DNA from: Platycnemis pennipes
Lineage: Eukaryota > Arthropoda > Insecta > Odonata > Platycnemididae
DNA: 64,000 nt
Assembly: GCA_933228895.1 (NCBI GenBank)
Contig: OW121854.1
Span: forward strand, 11,349,131 to 11,413,130
Reading direction: 5' to 3'
Under the pieces are notes generated by a model. It was given only the letters and a program-made list of their open reading frames with translations, was not told the origin of the DNA and did no database searches. A program made the translations under genes and the position numbers. This document shows, one piece after another, positions 45,294-57,300 of the stretch (within the stretch, counting starts at the first letter, position 1; every line of letters starts with the position of its first letter).

Positions 45294-47432
45294 CTACAAA
45301 AAGTACTCTTCCACACTATAAAAACACTTTGACATCAGGAACTTCCTTAGCTGGCATTTGAATGCAGACATTGTTTGAGTGTTTTTTAAATGCACCGGAA
45401 GGGCATTGTACAATTTTGTACACATAACTCTGGGATCTGATGGGGAGACCTTAAAATTTTGCTGAATTACATGTAGATCAGTTATATGTCTTGTCTTGTG
45501 TTCATGATAACACTCATTTTTTACAAACCAAGATAAATTTTCCCTGGTAAAAACCAATGTACAGTAAATATAAATAGATGGCACGGTAAGCAAATCTAAT
45601 TTTTTAAAAAGAGGTCGGCAATGGCTCCTGAACTGGGCATTACACATAGATCTTACAATCTTCTTTTGAATTCTAAAAGTATTAATTAGTAAGGAGGAAG
45701 AACCCCAAATGACAATACCGTACGACACATGCGAATAAAAATATGCATAGTAGACACTTTTGAGTACTTTAACACTGAGTGAGTGTTTAACTGTGGACAA
45801 TAAATAGTAGGCAGAGTTTAATTTTTTACACAAATTCTCAATGTGGTGAGACCAATTTAATAGTGGGTCGATTAGGACACCAAGAAATTTAACCCAATCC
45901 CCCTGTTGAAGATCTGCATCAATGCAAGAATGCAATTTATGAAGACGTCTTGAGGACGCCGAAAAGAATAGAGTCTGTGTTTTCTTCTCATTCAAACATA
46001 GTTTGTTGCCCCAGCACCAATCCGACATCCTAACCATAGTCTCATTGCATACCTCCACAATGCCATTATAGCCTGGTTGGCCACTTAGGAAATTTACATC
46101 ATCTGCATACATTACTACCTTATCACGTTCTTTTTGCCGCAGGGTCGCTGATAGGTCATTAACAAAAATGAGAAAGAGGACAGGACCCAAGATTGAGCCT
46201 TGGGGCACTCCAGTGGAAACAACTTGTACATCAGAGATAAACTTTTTCCCATCCTTGCATATCTCAACAACCTGCTGACGGTTGGACAAATACGACTTCA
46301 ACCAACTGTATGCTACACCTCTAATACCTATATATTCACATTTCCCGAGAAGTAACTCATGGTCAACAGAATTAAAGGCATTAGCGAGGTCAAAGGAAAT
46401 TCCCATGGCAACATGACTGTTGTTCAGCTGTTCGACTATGAAGTCGACTGCAGAGAAGAGAGCTTGGGTAGTTGATTTCCCTCTGCAAAAACCATACTGA
46501 GACTGGGATATTACATTGTGCTTCTCCAAAAATTCCCTCAACCTAATACAGTAAACATATTCCATTATTTTGGAAAATTGTGAAAGAAGAGATATGGGCC
46601 TATAATTACTGATTGAGTTCTTATCTCCTTTGTTTTTATATACTGGTATGACCTTTGAGGTTTTCAAAATGTCGGGAAATTCACCCAGAAGGAGAGACTG
46701 CTTAATGAGGTACAGAAGTGGTTCTTTTATTGCATACCCACACTCTTTAAGAAGTGGGCCAGGGATACCATCAAGGCCTGAAGATTTTTTATTTCCTACT
46801 TTACGTAAGTGTTTGGATAGTTCAGATGGACAGCAGGGTCGAAGGAACATTGAGTGAGGAACTACTGTAACATTATCTCTAGTAGTATGGGGCTGGATAA
46901 CAGGGGGAGTTGGAACTGGCAATTCAGTAAAAAAGTTATTAAGTGTGTTAGCCAACTGCTTTAGACCTAGAGTGCCTGAATCATTATCCACAAAAGGCAA
47001 GATTTTACTTTTCTTGACATTTACAGCTTTGTTAATTAGATTCCATGCTTCCTTGGTTTTGTTAGTAGCATTAATAATGAGAGAATCATTGAACATTTTT
47101 TTCTTATTATTACTATTATTATTATAGGCTCTTTTGAGGTTGCAGTATTGTTTAATTTGATCAGCATCCCTGTGGCATTTATTTGCATCATACAGTCTTT
47201 TAACTTCCCTGGACATACTGATGATTTCAGGAGAAATCCAATGCTTAGGCTGTTTTATTTTGGTCCTTACTGTGACAACAGGGAAGGTGCAGTCCAAAAG
47301 AAAACAAAACTTTTCATAAAAGAGGTTAAAGCTCTCTTGAAATGTGGCTGCAGAATAAATTTTAGTCCAATCTTCAAGGAGCAACAAAGATGTAAACAAT
47401 TGAGTTAGGTTTACTAAAGATTCTAGTTTCAT
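45294..47432 (-). pseudogene. LINE ORF2 reverse transcriptase part
   Basis: A 712-codon open frame. Motifs in order: SSGLDGIPGPLLKECG, NYRPISLLSQFSKIMEYV, SQYGFCRGKSTTQAL, FDLANAFNSVDHELL, GVPQGSILGPVLFLIFVNDL, YADDVNFL (both catalytic Asp present), LGVLIDPLLNWSHHI. The reverse transcriptase itself is intact in sequence, but it is separated from the endonuclease by frameshifts. Confidence 0.92.
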
Positions 47433-48172
47433 GAAAAGTGGAGTCAGCTTTAGGCAGATATGCTATATTGCCTAAAGTCGCTTTCACGGCACAATGATCG
47501 GATAATAAAGGATTGAAGACTGAGACAGAAGCATTCTGGTCACTAAAATTAGTGAAAATGTTATCAATAAGCGTTGCAGAATTGCAGGTACATAATTCTA
47601 GTTGGAGTTTTAACCAAAGGGATAACATTATGTGAGCTAAGCACTGACCTAAGCTTCTTCTGGTTAGGACCATTTACCAAAAGATCAACATTAAAGTCAC
47701 CAGCCATAGTTACAATGTTTCTGGGGGAACGAATAAGAAGAGAAAAAAGAATATGATCCAGTTTGTCACAGAAGGAATCGAAACAAGCTAGCGGAGATCG
47801 ATACAGAACACTGACATGAAAATAATACTCAGCATATTTGAATCTGATACCAGCAGATTCGAAAATGAGATCCTCATTCACACTCATAAAGTCAAATGAA
47901 AAATTTTCCAGTTTGATGCCTTCCTTAACAAAAATAGCTACTCCACCATTCTTGTGGGTTGAGCGACAGTAGACACTAACTCTTTCATATCCAGCGACGG
48001 ATACACTCACACTAGAATGTAGCCAATGCTCACAAATACATAGAATATCGATGTCCTCATCATGTAACAGCACTTCCAACGCAGGTATTTTGTTGCTAAT
48101 GCACTGAATGTTAATTAATAATACGCGAATTCCACTAACAGTTTCATTTTTGTCCGACTGCTGAGAGCATAG
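47433..48172 (-). pseudogene. LINE ORF2 endonuclease part, two frameshifts
   Basis: Directly after the ORF1 stop the same frame stays open: LLINIQCISNK, DILCICEHWL, NGGVAIFVKEG, VLYRSP, MAGDFNVDLL. It breaks near 47590. The next frame carries TLIDNIFTN and LLSDHCAVKATL (the SDH motif), then a second break near 47400 leads into the reverse transcriptase frame. No in-frame ATG precedes the first conserved motif. Confidence 0.88.
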
Positions 48173-49083
48173 TCAAGAGATGACATCCTCCTTTTTCGGC
48201 TTAGAGTTGCCAGTAGTAGCACGGGTATTCATCCGATTTGTCACGGTAACATTTGGATTGACGGTCGATGTGCTGTCCGTCTTCACCGATACAGGTTCGG
48301 AAATATCGACCGTATCAACGCTAGCACAGGTACTTAGGCTCTTGTCCTTAGCCGTAGACACATTCGTTTCACTGGCTTTACGAGGGAAAAAGAACGGCCT
48401 CACTGCCACATCGTCAGGCCAAAAAGATTCACTCAATAGTTTTTCTTTATAGGACTCTAAAATGGATACCCTGAAGGATGCATAATCTCCTTTAGCTTGA
48501 AGTTTCATTACTTCAAAATCAACACTCCGGCAATTCTTCAAGAAGGTACGTATATCCTCCTCCAATGTGGACTTCGGCTGGATTTTCCAAATGTGTATAT
48601 GACACTTTTTAGCTGTGCCTTTAAAGGGGCAACTTAGATTTTTCGCCTTGCCGTAGACGATCTTCTGTTGCTTTGGGCGAGATCGTCTAACTTCTCGAAA
48701 GCCATCGTCAACATTCTCGTCACTGGTGAACACATGTGGATCACTCACCATTGCTTCATCACATTTATCTTTGTTTGCAACCGGCACATTAATGGAGTTG
48801 TCAGCGGACACTTGCATAACTTTCGGTTTGCATAACTTGTGGTTAGATTGATGCGAAGGTTTCTTCTGATGCGAAGGTTTCTTCATATTAGGATCCGTCT
48901 CTACATTACTACTGGAAATCTTTAACAGCAGAACTTCAGATTTTAGGGTTTCGATGTCGGCCGCCATTTCGGAGAGTGAAACTTTAGAGGTACGGCAAGA
49001 CACACATTTCCAAAATATGTCTCTGTTACCGTTAAGGGCCCGTCGCAGGAACCACAACTGCGAATACTTTCATTAGTCGCCAT
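48173..49083 (-). pseudogene. LINE ORF1, zinc-finger and RRM-like protein
   Basis: A likely start ATG at 49083 gives MATNESIRSCGSC. After a frameshift near 49035 the frame continues as NGNRDIFWKCVSC, together forming a PHD-like Cys cluster. A basic middle follows, then an RRM-like part (HIHIWKIQPKSTLEEDIRTF, DYASFRVSI, FWPDDVAVRPF) that probably binds LINE RNA. It ends at a TGA (48175-48173) followed by CTA. Confidence 0.85.
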
Positions 49084-49391
49084 ATTGAAAATATGTAGAG
49101 TTAGGCCCCACCCTGCACGATACTTTTGGCCAGTATTGTGAGGCCAGAGTGTTGTTTCTGGTTTGGAAATTCAAAAGCCAATGATGCCCCCTTCAGCAGT
49201 GACTCCACTTGGAGCTTGGATGAGCCACGCCTCTGTGCACCAAGAAGCACACCTATGTGTTCCTTGGAGGAGAATGCTCTTTGCATGCCCTTGCCTACAA
49301 GACTGGATTGCTTGGGCTGCAGGCGGGTGTCTCAATTGAATGCAAATTAATGTCTAAAATATGATTTAATTCTTTCCCGGCAAATTATTTT

Positions 49392-50190
49392 CGTAAAGTC
49401 TTCTCGGGCTTCCCACCGGGTTAAATTTTGGTATAACACCAATGTTTCAACAGACGACTTGTTCATCGTCTTCAGGGTTAGTGAGTACATTAAAGCCGTT
49501 GAGGCGTATCTATAAACGGTTGCAACAATCAGGTTACTCCTGATTGGCCGGAAGGATCTTCAAAATTTGGATAAAAAGGAGTTCTATCGTTTTTTATTTT
49601 ATTTAAAATGGGATTCCATGAATTGCTAATTTTATAACCTGTGTCTCGATTAAAATTATTTTTGTTTAGCTGGATCCTAATGGCCTCCTTAGCAAGCCTG
49701 TCCCAGAAGTTGTTTGAGCGGCAGATTAATTTTGCACTATCCCATTTTATCCTGTGGTCCCGTGTGATGTTATGTTCCGCCACAGCAGACTTGTCTGGTT
49801 GTCCAAGCCTAAAATGCCTCCGATGATCCTCAAGCCTGGTGGCTATCGTTCTACCAGTCTCCCCCACGTAGACTTGGCCACATTCGCAAGAGATCTGGTA
49901 GACACCAGGGGTCATTAGGCCTACAGGGTCCTTCACCTTAACTAGTTGATCTCTCAGTTTACTTATTGGCTTATGGACCGTATCTATGTTATATCTCTTG
50001 AGAATTCTCGAGATCTTGGCAGAGACTGTTGACAAATACGGCAAAACGGCCCTGGCTACAGGTTTCGAATTTTCAGCCTCTTCCGACCCACGAGCATTGA
50101 AGGTTCTTTTAATAGGGTAGTTTCCTATTATATTTTTTATTGTCTTGATCGAAAGTTTATAACCTCTGGGGTACTTGTTTTAAGCCGTTC
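49392..50190 (-). mobile_element. Penelope-like element copy, GIY-YIG end
   Basis: The - strand contains the C-terminal GIY-YIG part and the terminal region. The segment 49394-49570 is repeated in reverse at 50980-51158. The terminal part reads CTGAAGACGATGAAC ... GTTGAAACATTGG (49475-49440), a hammerhead-like motif of this group. Confidence 0.82.
49529..50044 (-). pseudogene. Penelope-like GIY-YIG endonuclease domain
   Basis: The 171-codon open frame has GVYQISCECGQVYVGETGRT, then ATRLEDHRRHFR, AVAEHNITRDHRIKWD and a C-terminus ending FEDPSGQSGVT. Spacing of the CxC and GIY-YIG-like GVYQI/VYVGETGR pair is typical of Penelope endonucleases. The frame appears to continue upstream past 50044 (NARGSEEAENSKPV), but the reverse transcriptase is absent. 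Confidence 0.88.
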
Positions 50191-50214
50191 GATTTTTAAA
50201 TGACGTTAAGTATT

Positions 50215-50365
50215 TTTCCTCGTTAATTAAAAAGTGAAAAAATCATTGGCGCGAAAACACGACGGCAAACTATTGCATGCCGGTAAATCCTACGTGTGAC
50301 ATCAAACTATTTCCTCTACCTACCACCAGGTGGTGCTGCGGGTGCTTCCAAATAGACGCCGCACT
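50215..50365 (+). repeat. unclassified interspersed repeat, copy 2
   Basis: Partner of 39480-39625 in opposite orientation. Shared blocks are AAAAAGTGAAA, GGCAAACTATTGCATG, CATCAAAC and CCACCAGGTGGTGCT. Confidence 0.7.
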
Positions 50366-50929
50366 CCGTAAAAGCTTATAAACAAGTATTGGAGGCATAT
50401 TTATTCCGTTAATTAATTATAATTAACTTTTATTTATTTATTTAACATTACTTATGCAGTTGATTCATTTAAAATCAGTTAGTATTCCTTTCACAAGCAT
50501 ATCATGTAGTTCGTCTATCGCCGCACGACCTTCACGCCATGCTTCGTCGTCGCAGAAGACACAGCGAGCAGGACGTCCTTGAGCCTATAAAATGACTAAT
50601 AATACCATGTTTAACTGCGAATTCTTTTCCAACATTGATAGGTTTTACAGGTTAAAACTAATAAATATTCACTAGAGCTGAGGGGCCCTGAAATACAACG
50701 GTAAGTTCAGGAGACAAATTTTCCTATGCCTCACAACGTAAACTACGTACCTGTTACGTCTGCAAGAAGGCAGCGCACCCCGCCATTTCAGAGCCTTTTC
50801 AAATAGCCTTAAAATTAACATTTAATTCTCTAGTAAACTGGGATTTCTCAATGCAAACTTTTTGCGTAAATTAAATACATTTATGGCAGGGCACAAATTG
50901 CAATTAATGAAGTCTGTTTTCTTTGATGA

Positions 50930-51158
50930 AGGAAACTACCCTATTGCCGAAGAGATGTGCCGGTCGCTGTATCCATTTTCCAAATTTTGAAGATCCTTCC
51001 GGCCAATCAGGAGTAAACTGATTGTTGCAACCGTTTATAGATACGCCTCAACGGCTTTAATTTACTCACTAACCCTGAAGACGATAGATGAGTCATCCAT
51101 TGAAACGTTGGAGTTATACCAAAATTTAACCCGGTGGAACGCCCAAGAAGACTTTACC
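50930..51158 (+). mobile_element. Penelope-like element copy, internally deleted
   Basis: On the + strand GGAAACTACCCTATT (the start of the segment seen at 50130 in reverse) jumps directly to the C-terminal codons FEDPSGQSG and the terminal region, so the GIY-YIG domain is lost. CTGAAGACGATAGATGAGTC ... TTGAAACG at 51075-51107 is the hammerhead-like motif. Confidence 0.8.
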
Positions 51159-51395
51159 AAATCAATGCCTCTTGGCAGGGGTGGCCTGGTGGGCATTCGC
51201 TGCTGATTGAATTGGCCATAGCCCTAACCCCAACTGCAATCCAGAAGTGGCTTGGCCATAGCTTTTCAGGTTCATGACCGCCTTCCCAAGGTTGCCAGCA
51301 ATTACATTATTTTTTGTGGCGATTCCTGCATGTAAATTGCTGCATTATTGCTTCGCATTGCCAGGGCACACAGATCATTTGGGCTTATGTTTGAT

Positions 51396-51952
51396 TAGAG
51401 ATGGGCAACTTGGTAAATTACCGTGGTATTTTTCGTAAATTACCAACACCCCTGAAAATTACTGTAATAAATGTTAATTTTCAGAAAAGTTCTTTTTCAG
51501 AAAATTTCTTCCTCACGAAGAAAATATTGGAATGGGTAATATTAAAAATTAAGAAGCTAAAACAATTTTGTTTACATTGTGTCCATGATTAATTCCAATT
51601 AATTCAGAGTAAAATAACAAATGCACATTGCACTGAGGTATGTCTTTGGAATTAAAATTTCTCATAGTGTGACAAAAGAGAGGCAAATTGCGTGTTGCTG
51701 CCAACTTGGTTATTAATTTTTTTAATGAGTTATAATAGATGAACATCGCGATTTGTTTGATGTAAGCATCAGCATTTATATCTCAGTGCTATTTGATTTC
51801 GCTTGGAGTCCTCTGATAAGGATTTGCTGCTCAAAACTAAAAATTACTGGAAAATTACGGTAATTTTCGAAAATTACAGTAATTTACCAGTTATTTACGG
51901 GCAGTACGGTTATTTACCTCAATTGAAAATGACGGTAATTTACCCATCTCTA
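51396..51952. mobile_element. hAT MITE with TAAATTACSG repeats
   Basis: TAGAGATGGGCAA at the left mirrors TTACCCATCTCTA at the right. The 8-bp duplication is TGTTTGAT (51388-51395) and TGTGTGAT (51953-51960), 7 of 8 matching. Copies of a TTACGGTAATTT-type motif cluster at both ends. Confidence 0.85.
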
Positions 51953-51960
51953 TGTGTGAT

Positions 51961-52680
51961 GGGTCACTGTCAAAGGAGATTCCTCGTAAACCCTGATTGT
52001 GTGCGTTAATGTGATTCACGAGGGTGACTATACTCCGTGAATGTACATACATACAAACCCGAGTGTGTGATTAGGAATAAGTCCCTGAACCCTCCTTGTA
52101 TGTGTGAATGAGAATCATGAGGGCTCTGTGTATCGTACGCAAACCCAAGAGAATGATTGCTTGAAAGTTAATAACTATTTCTTTTCTTTTTTTGTGTTAT
52201 CGTGTATCATCATTATTTTAACCCCCCTCACTCTTGCTTTTGAATGCACATGTGCGTTTGAGGGGTCACTGGCAATAGAGGAATCTTAGTAAACCCAGGT
52301 TGCGGGTGTGATTGAATTCACAAAGATGACTGTATTTTCTGTAAACCTGAATGAGTAAGTTACCCATCACTTGCTTTACTTTGTATTCCCTTAATTGTGT
52401 GTGTGTGTGATGAATAATCAACAATTGCCAATTAAAAAAGCCTTAGTGAGTGAATGCTAAGTAATTGAGAACTCCCTTATTTGCCCCCTTAGGTTTCAGC
52501 TTGACCTATCAGTAGGGACATGACATTTTCGCAAAACGTTTTTTGCGACAGGATTCACGAAATAAGCGACTTCAGGGTTTAATCGCAAAATTAACCATGT
52601 CTTCTTTGAAACGTGATTTTTTTAACGAAATTTGAGATATTTTGCAAATGCCAAATTTTTGTCGCATGAAATATTTTCTT
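51961..52680. other. intergenic DNA, nothing recognised
   Basis: AT-rich, with repeated phrases such as GTGTGATTGAATTCAC-like units but no clear element. Confidence 0.5.
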
Positions 52681-52776
52681 TAGTGATGGCCGGATCGGAT
52701 CTTTCATTTTTCTCGGTTCCGGATTCGGATCCAAAGAAACGGAGTAAAATCGGATCCGGATTGTAGATTTTAAATT
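52681..52776 (+). repeat. one-ended hAT-like terminus with GGATCCG motifs
   Basis: TAGTGATGG followed by CGGATCGGATC and CGGATCCGG motifs, as at 6552. No partner end is seen. Confidence 0.4.
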
Positions 52777-53127
52777 TTCGCGGTTTAGCGATCGAAGTGC
52801 CCCGTGAATGGAATGTAGGTGCGGTAGATATTGACAAGAAGAGGATGTGTAACTAAGGTCACGTAATTAGATGAAAACGTTACCGTGCAACATCGCGGGA
52901 AAAAAATACGTAGGATGCCATGCGGGTAGCCTACATTCGCCGGGATCAGGCGTACAACGAGAGCTAGTGTACTGTGCGAAGTTCGATCCCAACTGCAGTT
53001 TAATTTTTTCTTTCAGTCACTGCATCGAAAATGTTATCATATTCAATTTCAAACCATTTCATCTGAATACTCACTTTATTAGACTTTGTTGTTTAAATTA
53101 GATTAACAAATGAACCACTCATAAATT

Positions 53128-53688
53128 AAGGATACTCTGAGCATACGACTATTGCCACTATGTAACAAATTCTTTGTCGTGTCTTTGCAATGTAGATAGC
53201 TTTTATGTGAATGCAAAAGGAGATATCTATTACGTAAAAATGTTGCTACAGATACGTGATACTGAAACAAATTCCGCTTACGATTTTGAAAAGACATATA
53301 GACATCGCCCCCATATCAGTGCTGTAATGTGTTGTCCTATGTACGATCTGTACACGATAAATCTATTGCTTTGTCAAGTGGTGTTTCTGATCTAGCGTTT
53401 CTGCAAGTACCGTTGTATGCTCAGACTTTGTTAAACGTGGATTTTTATTACTAATTACTTCGAAATTTCATAATACTTTATGATGTACGATTTACTACTA
53501 GTCCATACTTACCAATTATGTCGATATGTTCACAGAATGCGAAACTTAGGAGAAAAAACAACAGGAATTTGAGGAAAAATGGTGTGCGGCTTGCATGAAA
53601 ATCTGGAGGATTCGTGTAAGCCGCGCACCCCCATTTTTTCATCGGTGTTTCGGGAAAAAAGGTGCACGGCTTACACGAGTAAATACGG
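53128..53688. mobile_element. TA-flanked DNA element, truncated copy 2
   Basis: In reverse orientation it repeats the left 0.6 kb of the element at 6855-8357, including the GGCTTACACGAGTAAATACGG end with TA at 53689-53690. The other terminus is missing. Confidence 0.82.
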
Positions 53689-53690
53689 TA

Positions 53691-54126
53691 TGTTGTGTCA
53701 AAGAAATGATTACTACTTCATTAGAGATGTTTAATTAAAAATGATAATCACAAAGAATACTACAAACAACATTCCACAATGCGTAATTGTATTTACACAT
53801 TATGTCTAGGTACCATTTAGTAAAGACAACAGGAACATAACTGGTTATAAAAGTTAACACAACATATGGACATTGCCTATTGACTAATATTCTATAAAAA
53901 TATGGTGACCAAAAGAATTACTTTTTTGATAAATATATCTATATCACTTGTTAATCAGTCTATTGGTAGTTATACAAAAATAACTAGTCATTTTTCAAGA
54001 TTCATACAGCTTTGTCGTTATTGGTTCCTTGTTTAAAAAGTTGATATCAGACAACAGGCAAGGAACACTTATCACACAGAAAAATATAAGTAGAATACCT
54101 GGCCGAGGAAAAATACTCTTTTGTCT
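53691..54126. other. presumed HGSNAT 3' untranslated region
   Basis: The sequence downstream (on the - strand) of the HGSNAT stop codon. No definite AATAAA was picked; an ATTAAA variant occurs on the - strand near 53735. Confidence 0.4.
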
Positions 54127-54305
54127 CTACAGGGAGAGAAATACGTTATAATAAAAGAGCAAGTAGGATATGAGAAGCCAGAGTGCTGTGCCCCAGGCAT
54201 TCATGGCCAGAAGTTCCTCATGGGAGTTGTAATAGGGTTCCCAAAACCAAGGGAACATCCCCTTGGTCAAGCAGTGGCCAACATACAGCAAGATTGGGTT
54301 CAGCC
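54127..54305 (-). CDS. HGSNAT: HGSNAT terminal coding exon
   Basis: After the acceptor ttccttgcag it completes Gly and encodes LNPILLYVGHCLTKGMFPWF, then a last membrane helix (WGTALWLLISYLLFYYNVF) and TAG at 54129-54127. Its phase matches the exon at 63616-63799. Confidence 0.93.
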
Positions 54306-57300
54306 CTGCAAGGAATTCACATGTCAGTGGTTCTCAGCATAATTATAGCATTAGTGATCATTAATGTTCCCTCCATTGTTTGTTTTTAACACTCTGAGAT
54401 CACCAACAAATAGAATACAGTCATATACAGTGCATAAGAAAAAAATACACATAATTCAGAATATTTTTAAAATCATCAAAGGAGTACTTTTTTCTATAGC
54501 ATAAACAGTTCACCTTTGCTCAATTTAAACTGTTACCGTAAGGTGGGGCGAGTTCAGACATGCAGGGTGAGTTTGAACAATAGTGCCAGCCATAGCTGGG
54601 CAGAAAAGCGTTAATCCGTTAATCGTTAATTAACGAAATTAACATATTGCCCAACGATTTAATTTTTAAGTTAAATCCAAAAACTATTAACGGTCTTATT
54701 AACTTCCGTCAACTTTTAATTCCGTTAATTTAAGTCTGTACTTTTGTTCAGAGCCATCTGGATTTCCATGTAATAATGTGGTGAGGGAGTAGTGTTGAGA
54801 ATGCAATCTAGAGAACTCAGCGTTTGTAATGCAATCAGACTTTTACACAACTTTTACAGACAAAATTTACACAGTCAAGGCTCACGTTTCCACCGTAAAC
54901 AATCTTAAAAAACACATGAAGAGAATGCATTCATCTAAATACGTTCAATTTGAAGAAAAAGTAAAGGCATGATCTACTCGCGGGAGAACGAAAACCAAGT
55001 CTAAGGCTGTTTCAAGAGCTGTGTAGATTCTTCTTATGTCAATAGTCAATATATGTCACCATCTAAAGCCCGTTTCACATGATACTTGATCCAGCACAAG
55101 GTCTAGTATACTTGCTAGTATGCTAGCTTTCCAGTGTCGTGTGAACACAACTAGTATACTGGCTGGCAAGCATGCTAGCTAGTATACTCGCTGAGCTACT
55201 GGATTTCCTACTTGATGCGGTACTAGATTTCTTGTAGGACCTAGTAGCCCAGTAGCCATCGACCAATCAAGTCACGTTACTGGCGCTGTGCGATCTTCTC
55301 TTTTTTTAAATTTGTATGGAATCATATGGAATAACCGATTCATAGCAAGCACAAGGTCGATGATCGTGTGAAACCTCCCAGTACGGTTCCAATCATACTA
55401 GTTTCCGCCCTCAATATCAAGTAGGGATGTGCGAGTAGCACTTTTTGACCTCCAGTCGAGTATCGAGTCGAGTTGTAAAGTACTCGCGAGTATCGAGTCG
55501 AGTCGAGTCGAGTTTGTACATTATTGTACATGAGTGAAGAGACCCAGTTCTTACTTAAGTCATCACAATTAAAGTTAGCCAGCAATCTGACTATCAAATG
55601 GCAGGTCTACCTACCATGCATAGTTATAAACAGTCAAATTAATATGGCACGTAGCGCAGGCCAAAAGACATAATGGAAATTTTCCGGTAGCTCTCGAAAT
55701 AAGAAAATTACCTTCATTCCAAGGATTACTCAAAAATGTGTAAATTATCTTGCAGTACGGTACCTAGAGTGTACTTAGGCATAATATGAGGCCTATATGA
55801 GTGACATGCCCTATTAACTTGAAAGTAAGCCAGGAAGCAAAATATTTTTTCTTAAGGAATACATAAGCCTAATTAGAAGAGCATTCCTTGTATTTCACAT
55901 TCCTATGTATTTCTTTTCAGAGCTAAACGCTTTCTCAGTGATGTCGTGTATGCCAGGATTAGTCCAACAGTACAGTGAATATCATACAATTTGCCTTATT
56001 TGTGCAGTAAATATTTGATAAGCTCGCGCCTCAAATTTATGATTGGCCGTTAATTACATAGTTAGTTTTTTAACATATATACTTTTCTTCCTCTTCCAAT
56101 TAATGGCACCATCACTCCAAAATCGGTGATTTCTGCCTAAACATGATAGTACTTAGAATCATAAAAATGATCTGTGTCAATCACCCCCATTAGCACGATG
56201 CATGAACACCCAATATCAGCATGGGTTATTTCCAATATCCATTAATGCAAGTTAATAATGTTTGAACAATGAATTTTCATTCACGGATGAATGTGAGCAG
56301 GGACATGAATTTTGTATAGAGTCCTGTGGATTAAAGTTTTCGATTTCTAAGGAAATATATTTGAACAAAAATTTATTATAGATAATTATCTATAGATATT
56401 TATAATTATCTATCTTAAGATATGACTAGGAACTTGAAATTAATGATTTAAATAATAATCCTAAATAGGAACTAAAAAAATGGAATATTAAAACTTATAA
56501 GTTTTATACGATACCTATATCATCCGTAATGCCCTTATAATAGGATGCCTACCATCCGTTACAAAATTTCCTTCACCCGTGAGTTTGAAGACCAATATCT
56601 CCAAGATGGCTAAAGCGATTCTAAAATAAAGTATATCAAATTAAAGCTTGTTTATTTCTAAGTTTACTGGTAGTATTAAAATATTTTTACAATTTATTTT
56701 ACTTAAGTACGTGTTTAAGAACGGATTTTTAGCGATTTTTTTTTAAATACCGGATGGATCCATCGAATTCGGGCATCGTAAGAACAACACAGATCGAGAT
56801 ATCAAACTTCCTTTTCAAATATTGTAGCTAAGGGCCTTGTTAATAGTTATACGAAGTTTCATACTATTACGTTCATCAATATTTTTGTTATTGATGAATT
56901 TGTCAGACTGCGTTATTTTCCGTCCCGCACGCTTTCCGTTCCGGAAATCACCGTTTGGATCTTTCTCTTGCTCTCGAGTCATTAATATGAATCCACTTAT
57001 GAAATCTCAGTAGAATTCGTTGATTATTTGATATCGATATATATTTATTTTCAGCTATAAAAGCACGCTCAAATGTCCAGAGCATGCCTGGAAAGGTAGC
57101 GCGCGCGTGGAATCATCTGCTGCAAGCAGATCGCCTATCGCTGTGAATGAGTCATGAGGACTCGACAATAGCAAAAAAAGTATCGCCTTTAAGAATGCAA
57201 GTCAGTGTCATTTAAAGAACTGACGGTATCTTTGGAAGCATACCGTCATTATGCCTCCTCGCGCAAAGATTTTGGAGACGGAGTTGAAGATAATTTAAAA

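Larger units (their letters stand above)
45176..49090 (-). mobile_element. CR1/Jockey-like LINE, nearly complete
   Basis: Read on the - strand, it has ORF1 (49083-48173), ORF2 (48172-45294), a short 3' region and a tail of ATTATCATTATCATC repeats. ORF1 has a PHD-like zinc finger and an RRM-like region; ORF2 has an APE endonuclease and a reverse transcriptase. It lies between the converging IFT88 and HGSNAT genes. Frameshifts in ORF1 and in the endonuclease make this copy inactive. Confidence 0.88.
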
